DNA from: Cyanobacteria bacterium UBA8803
Lineage (GTDB): Bacteria; Cyanobacteriota; Cyanobacteriia; Cyanobacteriales; Coleofasciculaceae
Length of the DNA stretch: 5,838 bases
Direction: 5' to 3'
Assembly: GCA_003505715.1 (NCBI GenBank)
Contig: DNXU01000426.1
Location: 1 to 5,838, forward strand
Shown here in pieces: positions 5,817 through 5,838 of this stretch. The translations under genes were made by a program, and so were the position numbers. Each line of letters starts with the position of its first letter. The stretch's first letter is position 1. Under the pieces are notes generated by a model, which made no database searches, was not told where the DNA came from, and was given only the letters and a program-made list of their open reading frames with translations.

Positions 5817-5838
5817 GATGGGGAGATGGGGAGATGGG
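5817..5838. repeat. GATGGGGA tandem repeat, cut by the window end
   Basis: Beginning 5 bp after the stop codon, the 8-bp unit GATGGGGA occurs 2.75 times and continues to the last base, so the full copy number is unknown. Short G-rich tandem repeats of 7-8 bp are common in intergenic DNA of filamentous cyanobacteria. No terminator is visible before the window ends. Confidence 0.85.

Overview
The window looks like chromosomal DNA of a cyanobacterium. The palindromic octamer GCGATCGC (HIP1), a signature of many cyanobacterial genomes, occurs seven times in 5.8 kb (starts near 127, 1182, 1315, 2404, 2532, 3412 and 5507). The CRISPR repeat, the long RecJ with a cyanobacterial-style C-terminal extension, and the short G-rich tandem repeats all fit. 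A filamentous lineage is plausible, but the genus cannot be read from the sequence.

Layout. Bases 1-685 are a CRISPR array of ten identical 37-bp repeats (the first lacks one base at the window edge) and nine spacers. The hairpin and the ATTGAAAC end of the repeat place crRNA transcription on the minus strand. The 238 bp between the array and the next gene (686-923) are therefore the likely leader, with a tentative promoter at 749-779. No cas gene lies in the window. Bases 924-3398 (minus) encode RecJ, the 5'-3' single-strand-specific exonuclease, with a 45-residue low-complexity insert and an extra C-terminal region. Just upstream on the same strand, 3456-4181 encodes an exported protein of unknown function, possibly DUF2259-like. 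A 122-bp divergent promoter region separates it from a plus-strand gene (4304-5812). That gene encodes a two-domain protein: a transthyretin/carboxypeptidase-regulatory-like beta-sandwich followed by a putative serine-hydrolase (class A beta-lactamase-like) domain. The window ends in a GATGGGGA tandem repeat.

How the parts relate. The exported protein, recJ and the CRISPR array all run on the minus strand. There is a 57-bp gap before recJ and no obvious terminator after it, so read-through into the leader is possible, though nothing shows a functional link. The plus-strand fusion protein has no signal peptide and its role is unknown; it is the least conventional gene here. The most unusual observations are this domain fusion, the intergenic-like insert within recJ, a self-complementary CRISPR spacer, and repeated elements in the leader.
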